A stretch of DNA of 16,470 nt from Lachnospiraceae bacterium UBA5895 (GTDB lineage Bacteria; Bacillota; Clostridia; Lachnospirales; Lachnospiraceae), in NCBI GenBank assembly GCA_002431915.1, contig DJEP01000038.1:1-16470 (forward strand), written 5' to 3'. Under the pieces are notes generated by a model. It saw only the letters and a program-made list of their open reading frames with translations, was not told where the DNA came from and did no database searches. Position numbers and translations under genes: made by a program. Position 1 is the first letter of the stretch. Every line of letters starts with the position of its first letter. Of this stretch, positions 1-6,454 are shown one piece after another.

Positions 1-99
1 AAAGTGACCTATGAGTATAACTATAAACATTGTAACTGCTGTGGGTATGAGACGGCAGAAAATTTTGAGTATTGCCCGAAGTGTGGGAAAAAATTTTAA
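1..99 (+). CDS. C-terminal end of a zinc-ribbon protein (partial)
   Basis: The frame is open from the first base and ends at TAA 97-99, giving the last 32 residues of a protein that starts outside the window. It contains two CxxC-type pairs: a CNCCGYE segment and a CPKCGKKF end. This is the pattern of a zinc ribbon closing a protein. Nothing upstream can be seen, so the function is unknown; such tails occur on many small regulators and membrane proteins. It is convergent with the short minus-strand ORF at 162-341, with a hairpin terminator between them. Confidence 0.7.
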   Translation, partial: KVTYEYNYKHCNCCGYETAENFEYCPKCGKKF

Positions 100-138
100 T
101 AAAAAGAGACTATTCGTCTTCCAACTCGAATAGTCTCT
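100..138 (-). terminator. Rho-independent terminator between convergent genes
   Basis: A perfect 12-bp stem (105-116 with 127-138) with a 10-nt loop. Read on the minus strand it is followed by a run of T (complement of 101-105), so it best serves the minus-strand ORF ending at 162. On the plus strand the downstream T content is weak, but it may still stop the zinc-ribbon gene. Confidence 0.8.
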
Positions 139-161
139 ATCAGTTTATGTAGACTCTAACA

Positions 162-341
162 TTATATTTTCTCGTTTGTAAAGTATTTTTTATTTTTCAA
201 CAATCGTTTCCAGTCTTTATCATCTATTTTCATGAAAGTAATAATAGAATTCTTATAATCAATATAATCCGGGAACTCTACGATATCCGGGAAAAAAGCG
301 GAAAAGTAGATTTTACGATCGAGTCGAGTAATAATGTGCAT
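162..341 (-). CDS. Short AT-rich hypothetical ORF, possibly a gene remnant
   Basis: A 59-residue reading frame from ATG 341-339 to TAA 164-162. The residue mix looks protein-like (for example FPDIVEFPDYIDYKNS and DDKDWKRLLKNKKYF), and a well-formed terminator follows on the same strand. I do not recognise a family. The same frame stays open upstream of the ATG for more than 100 bases (reading through FYEDFH), and no good Shine-Dalgarno site is seen before the ATG. It may therefore be the 3' end of a longer, decayed gene whose front was lost when the tRNA operon came to lie beside it. Codon use is much more AT-rich than in the genes to the right. The rest of 342-424 shows nothing else I can support. 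Confidence 0.4.
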   Translation of the reverse strand: MHIITRLDRKIYFSAFFPDIVEFPDYIDYKNSIITFMKIDDKDWKRLLKNKKYFTNEKI

Positions 342-423
342 GTGGAAATCCTCATAGAATGAAAAGAAACAGGGTGACGGTGATAATATATTTGAAAATG
401 TAAGAATGAAAAGAAAGAACGAA

Positions 424-458
424 TAGCAAAAAATCGAGAACTTTCCGTTCTCGATTTT
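424..458 (-). terminator. Terminator of the tRNA operon
   Basis: Inverted repeat 430-441 / 447-458 with a 5-nt loop. On the minus strand it is followed by a T-run, and it lies directly after the 3' end of tRNA-Met at 461. Standard intrinsic terminator for a minus-strand tRNA unit. Confidence 0.88.
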
Positions 459-460
459 AA

Positions 461-534
461 TAGCGAGAGGGGGATTCGAACCCTCGACACTGCGGGTATG
501 AACCGCATGCTCTAGCCAACTGAGCTATCTCGCC
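461..534 (-). tRNA. tRNA-Met (anticodon CAT)
   Basis: A 74-nt cloverleaf on the minus strand. The acceptor arm pairs GGCGAGA with TCTCGCT (first pair G-U), followed by discriminator A. The D arm holds AGCTCAGTTGG, the anticodon loop reads TTCATAC giving CAT, and the T arm has GGTTCGAATCC. CCA is not encoded. It is the second gene of the Val-Met unit. The anticodon is shared by initiator, elongator and Ile2 tRNAs; the overall sequence looks like elongator Met, but this was not tested with a covariance model. Confidence 0.93.
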
Positions 535-556
535 ATATGACCAACCGAAGTTGGAA

Positions 557-629
557 TGGAACCTATAGGGCTCGAACCTATGACCCTCTGCTTGTAAGGC
601 AGATGCTCTCCCAGCTGAGCTAAGATTCC
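557..629 (-). tRNA. tRNA-Val (anticodon TAC)
   Basis: A 73-nt cloverleaf on the minus strand. Acceptor GGAATCT pairs with AGGTTCC plus discriminator A. The D arm contains TAGCTCAGCTGGGAGAGC, the anticodon loop CTTACAA gives TAC, and the T loop is GGTTCGAGCC. CCA is not encoded. It is the first gene of the unit, 22 bases before tRNA-Met, and is expressed from the promoter at 660-688. Confidence 0.95.
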
Positions 630-659
630 ATTGTAGCCGCTCTCGCAACCGACTTGTTC

Positions 660-688
660 AGTATACAATGGGCGGCTTACTTTGTCAA
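660..688 (-). promoter_or_regulatory. Sigma-A promoter of the tRNA-Val/tRNA-Met operon
   Basis: On the minus strand: TTGACA (688-683), a 17-bp spacer, then TATACT (665-660). The start would fall near 653, about 25 bases before the tRNA-Val 5' end. A perfect -35 box fits a strongly expressed stable RNA operon. Confidence 0.9.
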
Positions 689-726
689 CACGTTTTTTGA
701 TATTTTTGTAAAAATTTTGTATGCAA

Positions 727-748
727 TTAAAACAATAGCCGGTTATTG
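727..748 (-). terminator. Weak terminator overlapping the stop codon of the downstream gene
   Basis: A short stem (733-738 with 743-748, one G-T pair) with loop CCGG. On the minus strand it is followed by TTTT. The stop codon of the 743-1486 gene lies in the stem. The stem is short, so termination may be inefficient. Confidence 0.5.
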
Positions 749-1486
749 CAGGCGGATATATCCCTTTTGGGAGGAACCATTATATTTATATTCCAGATCC
801 ACAGACTCGGTAACCGTCGGAATCTGGTAATAGATCCGGAAATTCAGGGTCGCTCCCGGCCACAGGTCAGGGGGATTTGAATATCCCAGTGTAAAGACCG
901 GATTCTGATCCAGGTCGTAATCCGCCATGGAAAATAAATAGTTCACGTAACATTTCAGATCACTCCGATGTACCTCATGATGGCTGGAGGAATAGTTGGT
1001 ATAAGTGACATCCACCATGAGATATTTCCAGCCGTCCTCCGGGATCATAGAACTATAAGGAGCCGTGTAGTCAGTAAAATCCATATCGTAATCGTTCAGG
1101 GTGATCAGCAGTGCACCGGTGTCAAAGGTATCTCCGGGGGAAGCAATGGGGAGTCCGGAAAGCGCTTTTTCTGCCCCAGAGCGGTTTTCGTTATAACTTA
1201 TAAAAGCATCGGTCAGGGCAGTCGCATGGTAAGGGTTGGAGAAGTAGGTGTTTGCCAGCATGAGCGCGACCAAAATATGTATCGGAATGGTACACAGAGC
1301 CAACACGGAGCAAGAATGATCATAATTGATACTTTTCTTCCGCAGGTCGGTGACAGCCAGGAAAAGCCCCACGGGAAGGGTACAGAAAAGAATGGAAAAA
1401 ATGAGGGCAGCAGTACTGAGGGAACTGTGTGCCTTCGGAGTATAGTCTTTGTTTCTGGGATCCATGGGAATAGTACAACAAGCCAT
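743..1486 (-). CDS. Membrane-anchored protein with DUF4352-like exterior domain
   Basis: 247 residues. Two hydrophobic segments (about residues 22-45 and 58-80) are joined by a short basic turn (DLRKKS), followed by a soluble region of about 165 residues. That region contains PEDGWKYLMVDVTYTNYSS, the pattern 'G-x-K-Y-hydrophobic-V-D-V-T-x-x-N' seen in DUF4352/Ig-like domains of Firmicute lipoproteins and membrane proteins. Later strands end in ESVDLEYKYNG. The start at 1486 is chosen because AGGAAGGTGG lies about 9 bases upstream; a second ATG seven codons in is less well placed. It follows the DUF362 gene by 40 bases in the same direction, so the two are probably co-transcribed. The family assignment is by motif only; the function is unknown, and a surface or stress-sensing role is speculation. 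Confidence 0.75.
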   Translation of the reverse strand: MACCTIPMDPRNKDYTPKAHSSLSTAALIFSILFCTLPVGLFLAVTDLRKKSINYDHSCSVLALCTIPIHILVALMLANTYFSNPYHATALTDAFISYNENRSGAEKALSGLPIASPGDTFDTGALLITLNDYDMDFTDYTAPYSSMIPEDGWKYLMVDVTYTNYSSSHHEVHRSDLKCYVNYLFSMADYDLDQNPVFTLGYSNPPDLWPGATLNFRIYYQIPTVTESVDLEYKYNGSSQKGYIRLQ

Positions 1487-1526
1487 ATCTGATTACCACC
1501 TTCCTGATCAGAGCTCAATGACAAGA

Positions 1527-2642
1527 TTACAGAGCTTTTTTCACACTGATTGCTTTCATAGGGCACATTTCCTGACAACAGAAGCAGGAGATGCAGCCCT
1601 TTCTCTTAAACTTCGCCTTGCGGTTTTCGATTTTGATCACATGTGCCGGACAGCTTTCCGCACATTTTCCGCATCCCACGCATTTCTCCGGTGTCAGCTG
1701 CGGATAGGATTTTAACAGTCGGGAAGCCACGAACATGAAGGGCTTGCGTAAAAATTTCGGCACGCCGTTGGTAAAATCTAATTTTATGGTATCCGGCTTC
1801 TGAAAGGGAGATAACCCCTCCGGAACCGGATCTCCTACAAGCGTCAGCTCCTTAGGATGAGCAAGACCTTTTTCCAGTGCCTGACGCAGCATGACGATCT
1901 CTGTGGGCTCTAATCCCATGAGTTTGGCGGCGAAGCAGTCCTGGGTGTAGAAATCTTTTGCCGCCAGCAGCATATGCAAAGGATGTGAGGTGCCGCCGGT
2001 AGGACCGTTGCCTTCCATGGCATCGATGGCGTCAATGACGGTAAGTCCCGGAACCACAGTCTGAGCCAGCTCTAAGAGCATGTTGGAGAAATCTTCGATC
2101 TCCGGCCAGCGGTAGTGCATCTGGGGCTTTTCCAGACCGGGGATGGTGCCGAAGAGATTCTTGATGCCACCGGAATAGCCGGTCATGGCATGGGTCTTCA
2201 GCTTACAGATATTAATGATATAATCGGCTTCCACGATAGGAGTGATCAGGTGGAAACTGTGATTTTTAAATCCTGTCGGACAATTCACGGTCTGTGCGGA
2301 AAAGTCCATGTTGAGTTCAGCACCTTCGCCCAGAGTATCCATGCCACATACGTGATATACGTGTTTCATGGCTTCGGCATTGTAGAGACCGCCGGAACTT
2401 TCCGCAATGGTGATGTGCTGCATGCCCTGCTCTCGTAGCCACCTGATCACTGCTTTTACGACCAGAGGGTGGGTCGTGGCGGGAAAATCCGGGGATTTCG
2501 CCATGACGAGATTTGGCTTGATGACGATCTTCATCTCCGGGCGCAAGTCTGCGGCGATGTTCAAAGCCTCCATACTTTTGCAGATGGCGGGATAAATCAG
2601 TTCTTCTTTGTATTCCGGTACGATGTGTAATGTCTGTATCAT
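1527..2642 (-). CDS. DUF362 domain protein with two C-terminal 4Fe-4S clusters
   Basis: 371 residues. Residues 1 to about 290 match the DUF362 pattern: IKPNLV near 41-46, THPLVVKAVIRWL, ICKLKTH at 145-151, GGIKNLFGTIPG at 158-169, and VIDAIDAMEGNGP at 202-214. A bacterial ferredoxin module follows, with Cys 321/324/327/331 and Cys 350/353/356/360 (plus extra Cys 355), both in CxxCxxCxxxC spacing. DUF362 proteins are cytoplasmic iron-sulfur proteins of largely unknown role, common in anaerobes and sometimes annotated as putative ferredoxins. A redox or electron-transfer function is inferred from the clusters only. The ATG at 2642 is preceded by AGAGGT. It is the first gene of a minus-strand pair and is driven by the promoter at 2672-2700. 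Confidence 0.9.
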   Translation of the reverse strand: MIQTLHIVPEYKEELIYPAICKSMEALNIAADLRPEMKIVIKPNLVMAKSPDFPATTHPLVVKAVIRWLREQGMQHITIAESSGGLYNAEAMKHVYHVCGMDTLGEGAELNMDFSAQTVNCPTGFKNHSFHLITPIVEADYIINICKLKTHAMTGYSGGIKNLFGTIPGLEKPQMHYRWPEIEDFSNMLLELAQTVVPGLTVIDAIDAMEGNGPTGGTSHPLHMLLAAKDFYTQDCFAAKLMGLEPTEIVMLRQALEKGLAHPKELTLVGDPVPEGLSPFQKPDTIKLDFTNGVPKFLRKPFMFVASRLLKSYPQLTPEKCVGCGKCAESCPAHVIKIENRKAKFKRKGCISCFCCQEMCPMKAISVKKAL

Positions 2643-2671
2643 AATGACCTCTAAAGTGGTTTATTTTCTAT

Positions 2672-2700
2672 ATAGTACATGAATTTACTTGTTTTTTCAA
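2672..2700 (-). promoter_or_regulatory. Promoter of the DUF362 operon
   Basis: On the minus strand: TTGAAA (2700-2695), 17 bp, TACTAT (2677-2672). The predicted start near 2665 gives a leader of about 22 bases. Its -35 box lies within the spacer of the divergent plus-strand promoter. Confidence 0.65.
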
Positions 2701-2717
2701 TGCTTCCGTGCTATACT
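2689..2717 (+). promoter_or_regulatory. Promoter of the DEAD-box helicase gene
   Basis: TTGTTT (2689-2694), 17-bp spacer, TATACT (2712-2717). Transcription would begin near 2724, leaving a leader of about 180 bases before the GTG start at 2906. It overlaps the divergent DUF362 promoter, so the two polymerases would compete. Confidence 0.65.
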
Positions 2718-2742
2718 ACGGAATGTTGTTGAGATTTGATGG

Positions 2743-2779
2743 AAGAAATCAGAAGCGCATCGCAATGATTTCTTTTTTT
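2743..2779 (+). terminator. Early terminator-like hairpin in the helicase leader
   Basis: A 9-bp stem (2743-2751 with 2766-2774) with a 14-nt loop, continuing directly into a T-run that ends at 2779. It lies only about 20 bases after the predicted transcription start, so it would end most transcripts as an RNA of roughly 55 nt unless bypassed. Its loop (2756-2765) is complementary, with one bulge, to 2855-2865 further down the leader. Confidence 0.6.
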
Positions 2780-2784
2780 GTGCA

Positions 2785-2879
2785 ACAATTCAGAACCAAG
2801 GTGATTTTCATAAAGGTGCGTGCTGAGCAAAAGGAAAGCATCGAAGATGCGATTTTGCGAATGCGGTTCTGAATATTGT
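2785..2879 (+). promoter_or_regulatory. Long structured leader of the helicase mRNA
   Basis: ATTCAGAACC (2788-2797) pairs perfectly with GGTTCTGAAT (2865-2874), and with a 2-nt bulge the stem extends outward through 2785-2787/2877-2879. Inside lies a small hairpin GCATC-GAA-GATGC (2838-2850). The ribosome binding site AAAGGAG (2893-2899) is outside the stem and free. I do not recognise a known riboswitch class. Leaders of cold-inducible or autoregulated RNA helicase genes are a plausible parallel, but that is inference. Confidence 0.5.
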
Positions 2880-2905
2880 CACAATTTTGATTAAAGGAGT
2901 ATTTT

Positions 2906-4633
2906 GTGAGTTATTTTTTAGAGAATGAAGAAGTGAAGGAAGCAGTAGAAGAAGTAAAGGAGCAGGACGGTATCGCATCGATTGAGCCGCTGTTGGATAA
3001 TCGTATTGTCCGTGCGATTCGTGAGATGGGTTTTGAGAAGCTGTCTCCGATCCAGGAACAGGCGATCCCCTATTTATTGCAGGGAGAGGATATCATCGGG
3101 CAGGCGCAGACCGGAACGGGCAAGACCGCAGCGTTCGGAATCCCGGCAATCCAGCACATCAATCCGGATGTGAAAAAGTTACAGACCATTATCTTATGCC
3201 CCACCAGAGAACTGGCGATCCAGGCAGCGGAAGAGCTGCGGAAAATCGCCAAATACATGCACGGCATCAAGGTGCTGCCGGTCTACGGCGGACAGGATAT
3301 CAGCCGTCAGATCGCGGGACTGCGGGGGGTGCAGATCATCGTCGGAACTCCGGGACGTGTCATGGACCACATGCGCAGACATACCATCAAGCTGGATCTG
3401 GTGAATATGGTGGTACTGGATGAAGCGGATGAGATGCTGAACATGGGCTTCCGTGAGGATATGGAGCTGATTCTTGGTCAGATCCCCGGAGAGCATCAGA
3501 CGGCACTTTTCTCCGCAACCATGCCGAAGCCGATTTTGGAGATCACAGACCGCTTCCAGAACGATGCGAAGTTAGTAAAGGTAGCAGCGCAGGAGCTGAC
3601 CATTCCACTGGTGTCCCAGAAGTTTTACCGTGTGAAAAATCAGGACAAGGACGCTGCCTGCGTAAGACTGTTAGAGTATTATCAGCCGAAGCTGACCCTG
3701 ATCTTCTGCAATACGAAGAAAAAGGTGGATGAACTGTCAGATCTGTTAAAGGAGCAGGGATTCCAGGCGGAAGGACTGCATGGAGACCTGTCCCAGGCGC
3801 AGCGTGACGCGGTCATGAAGCGTTTCCGCAACGGCGGAACCAGTATCCTGATCGCTACGGATGTGGCAGCCAGAGGTATCGATGTGGATGATGTGGAAGC
3901 TGTCATCAATTATGACATTCCCCAGGATATCGAGTATTATGTGCATCGTATCGGCAGAACCGGCCGCGCCGGCAGAAAGGGCAGATCCTTCACGTTTGCC
4001 AACAGCAGGGAGATCTACAAGATCCGCGAGATCGAGCGAGTATGCCATACCACCATCACGGAGAAAAAACTTCCCGGAGCTGCGAAGGTGCTGAAGGCGA
4101 AAGCGGATAAGTACCTGAACAAGGCGTGGGAACTGCATGAGCACGAAGATATCGAGCTGATGAAGAGCTTTTTACAGCGGAAAATGGAAGAGGAAGGCTG
4201 CGATGCACTGGAGCTGGCAGCAGCCATGCTGAAATACCAGGTCGGTGACAAGGGCGAGGAGATCACGGCAGACGACTACGTACAGCGTCGAGGACGTTTC
4301 GGAGAGAAGGGACGCTTCGGCGGAAAAGACGGCGAAAAACGAGGCTTTAGCAGAGGCGACGGCAGACGGAAAGGTAGCCGTGAAGACGGGGAACGCAGAA
4401 GATTCGGTCGTGGTGACAGAGACCGCAGAGAGGATAGCAGCACCGGTTCCGGCGAGGGCAGAAGACGCCGCAGAAGCGACAGTCGCGAAGACGGAAGAAA
4501 ATGGAACGACCGTGACAGGAAAAACGCAGACCGTAAACCCTCCGCAGAGAGAGCAGAGCGAGAAGCAAAAAAGAGAAAGAAGCGGGAAGAGCCGGGCATC
4601 GGCAACAGCTTCCCCAGGAAAAAGAGATCTTAA
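2906..4633 (+). CDS. cshA: DEAD-box ATP-dependent RNA helicase (CshA/DeaD type)
   Basis: 575 residues, starting at GTG with AAAGGAG 6 bases upstream. All helicase motifs are visible: Q motif with Gln50, motif I AQTGTGKT (67-74), PTRELA (99-104), TPGR (148-151), DEAD (172-175), SAT (203-205), ATDVAARGID (317-326), and HRIGRTGR (347-354). Residues about 370-445 resemble the helical dimerisation region of CshA. From about 458 to the end follows a highly basic tail rich in Arg, Gly, Asp and Lys, a likely unspecific RNA-binding region. No DbpA-type RRM is seen. Such enzymes unwind RNA in ribosome assembly and mRNA decay and support growth in the cold. The family is certain; the exact paralog (cshA versus another deaD-like gene) is not. 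It has its own promoter and a structured leader. Confidence 0.95.
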   Translation: MSYFLENEEVKEAVEEVKEQDGIASIEPLLDNRIVRAIREMGFEKLSPIQEQAIPYLLQGEDIIGQAQTGTGKTAAFGIPAIQHINPDVKKLQTIILCPTRELAIQAAEELRKIAKYMHGIKVLPVYGGQDISRQIAGLRGVQIIVGTPGRVMDHMRRHTIKLDLVNMVVLDEADEMLNMGFREDMELILGQIPGEHQTALFSATMPKPILEITDRFQNDAKLVKVAAQELTIPLVSQKFYRVKNQDKDAACVRLLEYYQPKLTLIFCNTKKKVDELSDLLKEQGFQAEGLHGDLSQAQRDAVMKRFRNGGTSILIATDVAARGIDVDDVEAVINYDIPQDIEYYVHRIGRTGRAGRKGRSFTFANSREIYKIREIERVCHTTITEKKLPGAAKVLKAKADKYLNKAWELHEHEDIELMKSFLQRKMEEEGCDALELAAAMLKYQVGDKGEEITADDYVQRRGRFGEKGRFGGKDGEKRGFSRGDGRRKGSREDGERRRFGRGDRDRREDSSTGSGEGRRRRRSDSREDGRKWNDRDRKNADRKPSAERAEREAKKRKKREEPGIGNSFPRKKRS

Positions 4634-4653
4634 TTTAATTGAGGATTTTTATA

Positions 4654-4694
4654 GATTTGCCGCAAAAGCCGCAGTTGTGCTTTTGCGGCAAATC
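4654..4694 (+). terminator. Perfect 15-bp hairpin after the helicase gene
   Basis: GATTTGCCGCAAAAG (4654-4668) pairs perfectly with 4680-4694 around an 11-nt loop. It begins 20 bases after the helicase stop. Position suggests a terminator, but no T-run follows on either strand, so it could instead stabilise the mRNA end or act as a processing site. It also precedes the GT-C-like gene by about 50 bases. Confidence 0.5.
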
Positions 4695-4743
4695 GTGTAT
4701 AGTTAGGGAAGAATGCATAGGCAATAACAGAAAGGTCTGCGGT

Positions 4744-6351
4744 ATGAAAACACTGAAAAAACAGATACCATATATTTTGCTGGGAGCGTCACTTCTGCTC
4801 CTGCTGGGGTTAAATATCATCAGTCAGGATCACTGGCTGGATTCCGATATGGCGGCGGAGATGATCTTTTCCAAGATTCTTGCGGGAGAGCACCATCTCA
4901 TTTCCACGACGAACTGGTATTACTCCACGGAGTTCCGTGTGTTGTATACACAGCTGATCATGGGACCGCTGTTCCGGATCTGCAATAACTGGCACGTGAT
5001 CCGTACGATCACGAATCTGGTGTTTTACGGGCTGATGCTGGCTTCCTATTATTATTTTATGAAGCCGTTAAAAGTATCCCGCGGACTTACGGTGTTAAGT
5101 TCCTGCCTGTTGCTGTTGCCTTTTTCCGAGACCATGATGACACACATGCAGATGGGCAATACCTATATGTCCCATGTGATTTTAGTATTATGGTTCTTCG
5201 GCATGTATCTGCGGCTGTGTGACGGATCGTACAGTGCAAAACGCAAGGTCAGCCTGTGGATCTTCTATGTGCTGCTGGCGATCGTCTGTGGAATGTCCGG
5301 TGTGCGTTACCTGCTGGCATTGCAGTGCCCACTGGTGCTGACTTCTTTTTTCTATCTGTTGGGCGGAGAAGAATTCCGGACTTTCCGTGGGGAGATGACA
5401 AAGGAGCATTTCCACGCTCTGCTTCCTACGGACAGAATGCGGTATTTCTTCTACAGTCTGGTGGGAGCATTTTTTGCGGTAGCGGGCTATGGCATCAATG
5501 TAGTTTTCATCAGCCACAAATACGTATTCCAGACTTATGGCGCTACGAATTTCATCGCACTGTATCACGGTGTATTATTCGACCGGATCCAGAATGCGGT
5601 GGGGTGTCTTTTGATGCTTTTTGGCTATATTCCGGATAAGGGCTTTTTATCCCTGCGGGGTGTTGTGACCATGGCGGCTTTCGTGATGCTGGGCATCTGC
5701 GGATATGTTACGGTAAAAAGCGGGAAAATACAGCGCGTCACGGGATTTCGCAGCCTGATTACACTGTTTTTGAAGGTCAGCTTCCTAGTGAATTTGTTTG
5801 TGTTTATTTTCACCACCAGTACCATGGTGCCCCGGTATTATATTACGATTTTTATTTTCGTGCTTCCGGTATTGTGTTTTTATCTGGAAGAGGAGAAAAT
5901 GCCCTTTGACCGCCTGGCGGTGACGGCACTGCTGACGATCTGCCTGATCCTCGGAACCGGGAAGACGGTGATGTCTTTCCTGACGGTGGACAAGAACGAG
6001 ACGAAGCGTCCTGTGGCGGAGTTCCTTGCGGAGAACGGGTATGACTTCGGTTTCGCTACTTATAATAATGCTAACATTATCACGGAGCTTACGAACGGCA
6101 AAGTGGAGATCGGCAACATCGGAGATCCCGAGCACCTGGAGTATTTCAAGTGGTCTTCTCCCATGAAATATTATGAGGAGGGGTATCATGCTGGGGAGAC
6201 GTTCCTGCTCCTGACGGCGGAAGAGTGCGCAGAATATGCAAAGGCACCGGCATTAAAGCAGGGCGAAAAGGTATATGAGGACGGCAGTTATACTGTCTAT
6301 GTATTCGACAGCACAGAGGATCTGATGAATTGTGCTGTGGCGAGAAAATAA
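4744..6351 (+). CDS. Polytopic membrane protein, GT-C glycosyltransferase-like
   Basis: 535 residues from ATG 4744, which has AGAAAGG about 8 bases before it; a longer frame upstream (from TTG 4639) runs through the 15-bp hairpin and is unlikely to be translated. About 12 hydrophobic segments lie between residues 8 and 415. Right after the first comes a loop with LDSDMAAEM (Asp33, Asp35), the place and pattern of the acidic motif in GT-C enzymes that use lipid-linked sugars. Residues about 416-535 form a soluble domain outside the membrane (PVAEFLAENGYDFGFATY onward), as in many GT-C proteins. The donor and acceptor cannot be told from sequence, and no cell-surface gene cluster surrounds it. 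The GT-C call is inference from topology and motif; an unrelated membrane protein is possible. Confidence 0.7.
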   Translation: MKTLKKQIPYILLGASLLLLLGLNIISQDHWLDSDMAAEMIFSKILAGEHHLISTTNWYYSTEFRVLYTQLIMGPLFRICNNWHVIRTITNLVFYGLMLASYYYFMKPLKVSRGLTVLSSCLLLLPFSETMMTHMQMGNTYMSHVILVLWFFGMYLRLCDGSYSAKRKVSLWIFYVLLAIVCGMSGVRYLLALQCPLVLTSFFYLLGGEEFRTFRGEMTKEHFHALLPTDRMRYFFYSLVGAFFAVAGYGINVVFISHKYVFQTYGATNFIALYHGVLFDRIQNAVGCLLMLFGYIPDKGFLSLRGVVTMAAFVMLGICGYVTVKSGKIQRVTGFRSLITLFLKVSFLVNLFVFIFTTSTMVPRYYITIFIFVLPVLCFYLEEEKMPFDRLAVTALLTICLILGTGKTVMSFLTVDKNETKRPVAEFLAENGYDFGFATYNNANIITELTNGKVEIGNIGDPEHLEYFKWSSPMKYYEEGYHAGETFLLLTAEECAEYAKAPALKQGEKVYEDGSYTVYVFDSTEDLMNCAVARK

Positions 6352-6374
6352 TGACAGAGATTTAGTGGTATATT

Positions 6375-6439
6375 GCAGACGATACCGGCACCCGACGCCG
6401 ACTGTACCTGGTCAGAAAGGCTCAGGGGATAACGTCTGC
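6375..6439 (+). promoter_or_regulatory. Structured leader before ispF
   Basis: GCAGACG (6375-6381) pairs with CGTCTGC (6433-6439), which ends just before the ribosome binding site GGAAAGG (6440-6446). Inside are two weaker stems: CGGC/GCCG (6386-6389 with 6397-6400) and CCTG/CAGG (6407-6410 with 6423-6426). This gives a three-way-junction outline. I checked it by eye against common riboswitch and SRP RNA signatures and found no match. It may be a chance fold. Confidence 0.3.
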
Positions 6440-6454
6440 GGAAAGGTTGTAACT

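Noticed and set aside
968..1492. A 174-residue plus-strand frame
   Set aside because: It lies opposite the membrane-protein gene at 743-1486, which has a ribosome site, membrane segments and a domain pattern; the plus frame has none.
4245..4706. A 153-residue frame overlapping the end of the helicase gene
   Set aside because: It is the shifted frame of the Arg/Gly-rich tail; low-complexity codons keep it open, and it has no sensible start or family.
4639..4743. Upstream extension of the GT-C-like gene
   Set aside because: It would begin at TTG without a ribosome site and translate the 15-bp hairpin; the ATG at 4744 has a ribosome site and leads directly into the first membrane helix.
6375..6439. 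Possible SRP RNA or guanidine-type riboswitch before ispF
   Set aside because: A GTACCTGGTCAG stretch recalled such RNAs, but the GGAAG tetraloop core of SRP RNA and the riboswitch consensus are not present.
6332..6454. Upstream extension of ispF
   Set aside because: IspF proteins begin at MRIGxGYDVH; the ATG at 6455 has its own ribosome site, and the extension overlaps the previous gene.
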